From Tethya wilhelma (taxonomy: Eukaryota > Porifera > Demospongiae > Tethyida > Tethyidae): a DNA stretch of 64,000 nt. How positions within the stretch are numbered: position 1 is the first letter of the stretch; each line of letters opens with the position of its first letter. The notes beneath the pieces were generated by a model that was not told the DNA's origin, made no database searches, and worked only from the letters and a program-made list of their open reading frames with translations. The position numbers were made by a program, and so were the translations under genes. The DNA is taken from NCBI GenBank assembly GCA_964030475.1, contig CAXIPT010000001.1, positions 8,814,722 through 8,878,721 on the forward strand, given 5' to 3'. Of this stretch, positions 62,150 to 64,000 are shown piece after piece.

Positions 62150-63055
62150 CTTTTAGACGTCTATTTCACTGGTTCTCCTATATTCTTCTCATCTATGATG
62201 CCATCATTGGTCTTGTTGTTGCGTTGCTTCGAGTGCTCATCTCAATATTCTTCAATCTCCTGCTAATTATGAGACTGGACAGGGTTGTCCTCATGAGAGG
62301 GTTTGAAGCATGTGATATAGGTAGGGAAGATAATAGAGAGTTAAATTAATGTGTGTTCACATCTATTGATGTAGCCTGGTATACAATTTAGTGACCTATG
62401 TGTGTGTGAGAAAGATAGTTCAGAGATCGAGAGAGCAAGAGTTGCATCGGCCACATCATTTCATTTGAGTTTGCATACCAGCCTCTAGATCTCTGCTAAT
62501 TTTTTTTTTCAAGTAATCTATTATTCATACATGATGAGAGAGCCTCACTCTGCATGTGTGAACAAATTACCCTGCAGCATTCAGTTGTTGACCCTGCATT
62601 TAATTGAGACCTGGCATGAAATGTTATGGTACAGGTCACGAGCTGCAATGAATGACCAGTTTATTGATTCACGATATCACGTTGACATTTTTAGGTGAGC
62701 ATGACTCGAAGCTGTCACGCTGCTCCTTCCTTTGTAACTCTTTCTGTATATTTCAGTGATGCTGTACGTGTGCTTTTCTTTTGTGGGCCATATCATCTCT
62801 GTTATTATGATTGTTGTTTGTGTGCTTTGCATCTTTAATTCAGGACACAATGCATACCTTGGGTTCCTGTTTCTGGACTTTACCTACAACAATGCCATAG
62901 CGCAGACATTTGTCAAGTTGCTCTCTGACAGTGCAAGAGAGAAGATGGGAAAGAATTGGAAAGACACTCAACGTGCTGTACTGAGCTTCAAAGAGAACAG
63001 CACTGAGCAGTTTGTAGATCATGATTCATCTTTTGGTAATTACTGTTCACAATAA
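56370..63055 (+). CDS. STRA6: STRA6-like multipass membrane receptor/transporter
   Basis: 17 exons, phases close, 651 residues: 56370-56389, 56466-56526, 57437-57534, 57787-57944, 58952-59072, 59260-59329, 59435-59557, 60230-60324, 60409-60488, 60557-60618, 60693-60831, 61254-61329, 61398-61657, 61743-61854, 61915-62019, 62157-62320, 62844-63055. STRA6 is the retinol-binding-protein receptor that moves retinol across the plasma membrane (vertebrate knowledge). Similarities by eye: FPLFACIDPPIRIIGHLMGT, YAGYQIAFVLAGYTVYTIVI, ALSQNVLCKLLF, FHWFSYILLIYDAIIGLVVA and AYLGFLFLDFTYNNAIAQTF. The length is close to vertebrate STRA6 (about 667), with about nine or ten hydrophobic helices. The stop codon lies inside an AATAAA signal (63051-63056). 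An in-frame alternative acceptor at 62756 would add 29 residues. Ligand in a sponge unknown. Confidence 0.82.
56527..57436. other. STRA6-like intron 2 with small palindromic repeats
   Basis: Contains a GGGGGGAGCCTGGGAATGAG half-palindrome (56785-56813), related to 28226-28294, and a fold-back at 57237-57362 (CAACAAGTTGCAAGCAATTT against AAATTGCTGGCAACTTGTTG). No exon seen. Confidence 0.55.
57945..58951. other. STRA6-like intron 4, no feature recognised
   Basis: About 1 kb with no convincing exon. The open frames are short, and there is a GC-rich CACATGCGCGCGCGCACGAG patch at 58313-58335. Confidence 0.4.
59577..60125. repeat. Repeat family R2, copy in STRA6-like intron 7
   Basis: Starts AAAGGCACAGATGGTGCACA and ends GTAACCCTCTGCACGTG. 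Same block order as 8103-8740, with the same 3' end as 11953-12080. Confidence 0.65.
60909..61120. repeat. Fold-back MITE, 'CGAAAATTT' family, copy in STRA6-like intron 11
   Basis: Ends TATAGCTAGAAATTTTCGAG and CTCGAAAATTTTTAGCTATA are inverted repeats. The interior has GCGAAAATTTTACCCACGAA. Confidence 0.8.
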
Positions 63056-63073
63056 AATTCTCTCAATGCACGT

Positions 63074-63260
63074 GTAGGCCTTGAGATGTAGTTCAGAAAT
63101 TGACTAGTGTCTATGAATAGTAGTACTACTATTCTCTGCTCCAATACCAGTGAGTTCTAGTATATAGCTCAATGGTAAGAGCACTCGACTAGAATTTGAA
63201 AGACCTTGGTTTAAATCCCAGCTATATAGATCTCAAGATTTTTTCCAATGAACTTTCATG
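63074..63260 (+). mobile_element. tRNA-derived SINE, copy 2
   Basis: Same blocks as 51779-52050. The tRNA-like head is better kept: TATAGCTCAATGGTAAGAGC (A box) and CCTTGGTTTAAATCCCAGC (B box). The anticodon stem is mispaired, so it is not a functional tRNA. Starts 20 bp after the STRA6-like poly(A) signal. Confidence 0.7.
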
Positions 63261-63453
63261 GTGGTGGTGTATGGATGCCATAATGGGGAGTAGGGGGGCA
63301 GGACTCACACCTCCTTAATTCCTTATAAACTTTTTCATGATGAGAGGGGGGTCTGGGGGTAAGGCTTATGAATCTTTGGAGTATACACTTACGGACCACT
63401 ACTACTGGTTACCAGAATACTTATTATTGCATGCATTGTCTTTTTAACTTATC

Positions 63454-64000
63454 ATACGTACGGTAGTACGTATAGTCTAGGAATGGGCTGGCTGTCCCAT
63501 AGACACAATACAAAATATTTATCGCCATAAAAATCTAACAACACAAAGTAGAGGCTTCAAACTTGCTCAGAGGCTCTCCTTTACAGAAAACCAACTGCAT
63601 AGAAGGCTTAAACTTTGCCGAAACTTTTCTGATCACTCGTAGAGAGAGCGCTTGCGAGAAGCCACACTAGTGCAATTTTGTTCTCCTAACTTACTTACTT
63701 CCTTCTAACTGACTTACTTGAAAACGATTTCCAGAGAACCAGAAAGTGTTGAGTCAACTTTGACGCCACAAAGTAAGTTCTTTTCTTGGGTAGTACGTTC
63801 CTTTATACTCGTTTTCATCGTAAATAGGCCTGAACAAAAACTAGAAAGCTTTGAAACTTAGTGTATAAATTCATGTGCTACAATGCAGCCATCTTTGTAG
63901 GTAGAGTTCAAAGGTCATTATCCACGTGGCATTATTATGCGCATGCGCACTAGCCTCCAGCATAATGAAGTGCTGAGACTCAAGCTTTGTGTAGGGACTA
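63454..64000. repeat. Repeat family R3, copy running off the window
   Basis: Opens with ATACGTACGGTAGTACGTAT, as at 8741. Contains GAGAGAGCGCTTGCGAGAAG, (CTTA)n near 63690, CCACGTGGCATTATTATGCG and GCGCATGCGCAC. No coding potential. Confidence 0.65.

Noticed and set aside
63160..63235. Possible functional tRNA
   Set aside because: A and B boxes are recognisable, but anticodon and T stems are mispaired and flanks match a second copy at 51779; it is a SINE head.

Overview
The window looks like eukaryotic, animal-type nuclear DNA, most likely from a demosponge. Amphimedon queenslandica is my best guess (inference; no search was possible). Multi-exon genes have short GT-AG introns of about 50-400 bp, AATAAA signals, (CA)n microsatellites and many small fold-back elements. 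Animal-type domain architectures are present: ABCC transporter, Mind bomb-like E3 ligases, TRIM-NHL, SH2, short-chain collagen, STRA6-like receptor and secreted DNase I. There is no operon structure and no prokaryotic signal. I rebuilt exon models by hand from splice sites. In every long model except the 5'-open DNase 2, the exon phases close exactly.

Layout. 1-4848 (+): 3' half of an MRP/ABCC transporter. 5986-12080: mostly repeats (5'-truncated LINE, fold-back elements, MITEs), with an EF-hand exon (-) and an unrecognised ORF pair (-). 12185-12661 (+): an intronless SH2 protein. 14591-17259 (-) and 17294-20856 (+): a head-to-head pair, a CARD-like/DUF4384 protein and a TPR-CHAT protease, with start codons only 34 bp apart. 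21065-22019 (-): short-chain collagen-like secreted protein.

22507-56161 is dominated by four Mind bomb-like genes (MIB/HERC2, ZZ, MIB/HERC2, SH3-like repeats, ankyrin, RING). Genes 1-3 are in tandem on + at 22803-31781, 31923-36584 and 36968-41752 (gene 3 reaching 43144 if the duplicated last exons are used). Gene 4 is on - at 56161-49901. The 5' third of gene 1 lies in an exact 2036-bp tandem duplication. Between genes 3 and 4 lie a TRIM-NHL gene (43466-45742, -), a truncated copy of its 3' end, two DNase I-like genes (45927-47216 and 47241-49396, +), and a fragment of the first DNase gene inside the last intron of the second. 56370-63055 (+): STRA6-like retinoid receptor/transporter. The rest is SINE and fold-back repeats.

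Most interesting. All four MIB-like genes carry NF-kB-type sites (GGGRNNYYCC) 20-65 bp upstream of the start codon, usually two sites spaced 12 bp apart. Together with the CHAT protease, the CARD-like/DUF4384 partner, TRIM-NHL and secreted nucleases, this suggests an innate-immunity or cell-death neighbourhood. That function is inferred, not demonstrated.
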